From Synergistaceae bacterium (GTDB taxonomy: Bacteria; Synergistota; Synergistia; Synergistales; Aminobacteriaceae), in contig JAAYJB010000197.1 in NCBI GenBank assembly GCA_012523155.1, positions 1-7,339 of the forward strand: a stretch of 7,339 nt of DNA, read 5' to 3'. Below the pieces are notes generated by a model that was given only the letters and a program-made list of their open reading frames with translations, was not told where the DNA came from and did not search any database. Both the position numbers and the translations under genes were made by a program. Of the stretch, positions 6,546-7,339 are shown piece after piece. Position 1 is the first letter of the stretch; the number at the start of each line of letters is the position of its first letter.

Positions 6546-7339
6546 CTATACGGGATATCCCGCGCCGTCAACGAGTTCGGCGACTCCCACGTCCACTTTC
6601 ATTTCACGGGCGAATTTCCTCATGAGGAAGTCCTTCGCCACGGCGGGGAAGAGGACATAGCTGAGCACGTCCTCGGGCTGAAGGATCCAGGGCTCAATGG
6701 CCTTCGCAGCGGCGTCGAGCTCTGGCGCGATGTTCTCCGCAGGTCTGCAGGTGATGGGCGTCTCGTCGCCGATGACCTTCTTCTGTATCTCAGGATCGAG
6801 TTCTGCGGGAGGCTTGCCGTACTGGCCGAGGAAGTAGCTCCTGACCTCTTTGGGTACGATCTTCCAGCGCTCGCCGACCAGGACGTTGAGCGTGGCCTGG
6901 GTGCCGACGATCTGGCTGGTGGGGGTGACAAGAGGAGGATACCCCATTTCCTTCCGGACCCGGGGAACTTCGTTCAGCACATCGGGGAGCCTGTGGAGGG
7001 CGTTCTGGTCTTTGAGCTGGCTGACCAGGTTGGAGTACATGCCGCCGGGGATCTGGTACATGAGCACGTTGATGTCGACTCCGCCGAGATCGATGAAGAT
7101 CTTGGAGTACTTTTCCCTCACCTTTTTGAAATGGGTGGCGATGGGAACAAGTTTCTTCAGGTCAATGCCGGTTTCGAACTCTCCGCCCTGCATGCCGGCC
7201 ACCATTGACTCTATGGGAGGCTGGCTGGTGCCCTGGGCAAACGGGGAGATGGCGCAGTCGACCACGTCCGCACCTGCCTCGAGGCCCGCAAAGTATGCCA
7301 TGGAGGCCATTCCGCTCGTGTAGTGGGAGTGGATCTGCA
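6546..7339 (-). CDS. Biotin-dependent carboxyltransferase subunit (OadA / PycB / transcarboxylase 5S type), C-terminal part
   Basis: This family moves a carboxyl group between carboxybiotin and pyruvate/oxaloacetate. It serves as oxaloacetate decarboxylase alpha, pyruvate carboxylase subunit B, or transcarboxylase 5S subunit. The frame is open to the window edge, so the start and the first part of the TIM barrel are missing; 263 complete residues are visible. The edge holds QIHSHYTSG (the HxH metal ligands, codons at 7329-7331 and 7323-7325). Then come EAGADVVDCAISPFAQGTSQPP, the signature YQIPGGMYSNL (about 7028-7058), VTPTSQIVGTQA, and a C-terminal conserved-carboxylase domain with LGQYGKPPAELDPEI. 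The protein stops after this domain: there is no biotinyl domain with a lysine in an AMKM-like motif, so the biotin carrier must be a separate protein. Sequence alone does not separate oxaloacetate decarboxylase, pyruvate carboxylase and transcarboxylase roles. Confidence 0.93.
   Translation of the reverse strand, partial: QIHSHYTSGMASMAYFAGLEAGADVVDCAISPFAQGTSQPPIESMVAGMQGGEFETGIDLKKLVPIATHFKKVREKYSKIFIDLGGVDINVLMYQIPGGMYSNLVSQLKDQNALHRLPDVLNEVPRVRKEMGYPPLVTPTSQIVGTQATLNVLVGERWKIVPKEVRSYFLGQYGKPPAELDPEIQKKVIGDETPITCRPAENIAPELDAAAKAIEPWILQPEDVLSYVLFPAVAKDFLMRKFAREMKVDVGVAELVDGAGYPV

Noticed and set aside
1..7339. tRNA/rRNA genes, CRISPR repeats, insertion sequences, att sites or a novel defence-like system
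   Set aside because: The whole window is accounted for by eight recognisable chromosomal genes with almost no free space. No direct-repeat arrays, terminal inverted repeats, transposase or integrase motifs, or unexplained coding frames were seen.

Overview
The window is one gene-dense, single-direction stretch of bacterial chromosome. All eight recognisable genes lie on the minus strand, so transcription runs from high to low coordinates. In that order they are: the C-terminal part of a biotin-dependent carboxyltransferase (oxaloacetate decarboxylase alpha / pyruvate carboxylase B / transcarboxylase 5S type, 6546-7339, start outside the window); a PhoH-family ATPase (5509-6519); a 7TM HD-domain c-di-AMP phosphodiesterase PgpH (3420-5537); the rRNA maturation factor YbeY (2918-3445); a CNNM/CorC-HlyC-type membrane protein with CBS domains (1620-2915); cytidine deaminase (1180-1623); the GTPase Era (248-1183); and the N-terminal part of RecO (1-251, continuing outside the window).

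The DNA is visibly GC-rich. The order phoH-pgpH-ybeY-(X)-cdd-era-recO is the classical Bacillota-type cluster (in Bacillus subtilis X is dgkA), but here X is a CNNM/HlyC protein, the type of gene that follows ybeY in Proteobacteria. This order, the GC-rich composition and an upstream anaerobe-type carboxyltransferase without a fused biotin domain suggest an anaerobic, amino-acid- or organic-acid-fermenting bacterium. A member of the Synergistota is my best guess; a GC-rich Bacillota relative is possible. This is inferred from gene content and memory of such clusters, not from a search.

The genes are packed with essentially no intergenic DNA. Most junctions overlap (29, 26, 4, 4 and 4 nt), one has a 2-nt gap (or a 4-nt overlap if the GTG is used), and the only clear gap is 26 nt between the carboxyltransferase and phoH. 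No promoter or terminator is visible inside the window, so an operon with translational coupling is the simplest reading. Functionally the core is a ribosome-maturation set (PhoH/YbeZ, YbeY and Era act around 16S rRNA 3'-end processing and 30S assembly). With it travel a second-messenger phosphodiesterase (PgpH), an ion-transport-like membrane protein, pyrimidine salvage (Cdd) and recombination repair (RecO).

I found no RNA gene, mobile element, CRISPR array, long repeat or novel defence-like system. The points worth a second look are the CNNM gene in the dgkA slot, a substituted YbeY metal-site motif, several non-ATG or ambiguous starts, and the carboxyltransferase placed directly upstream.
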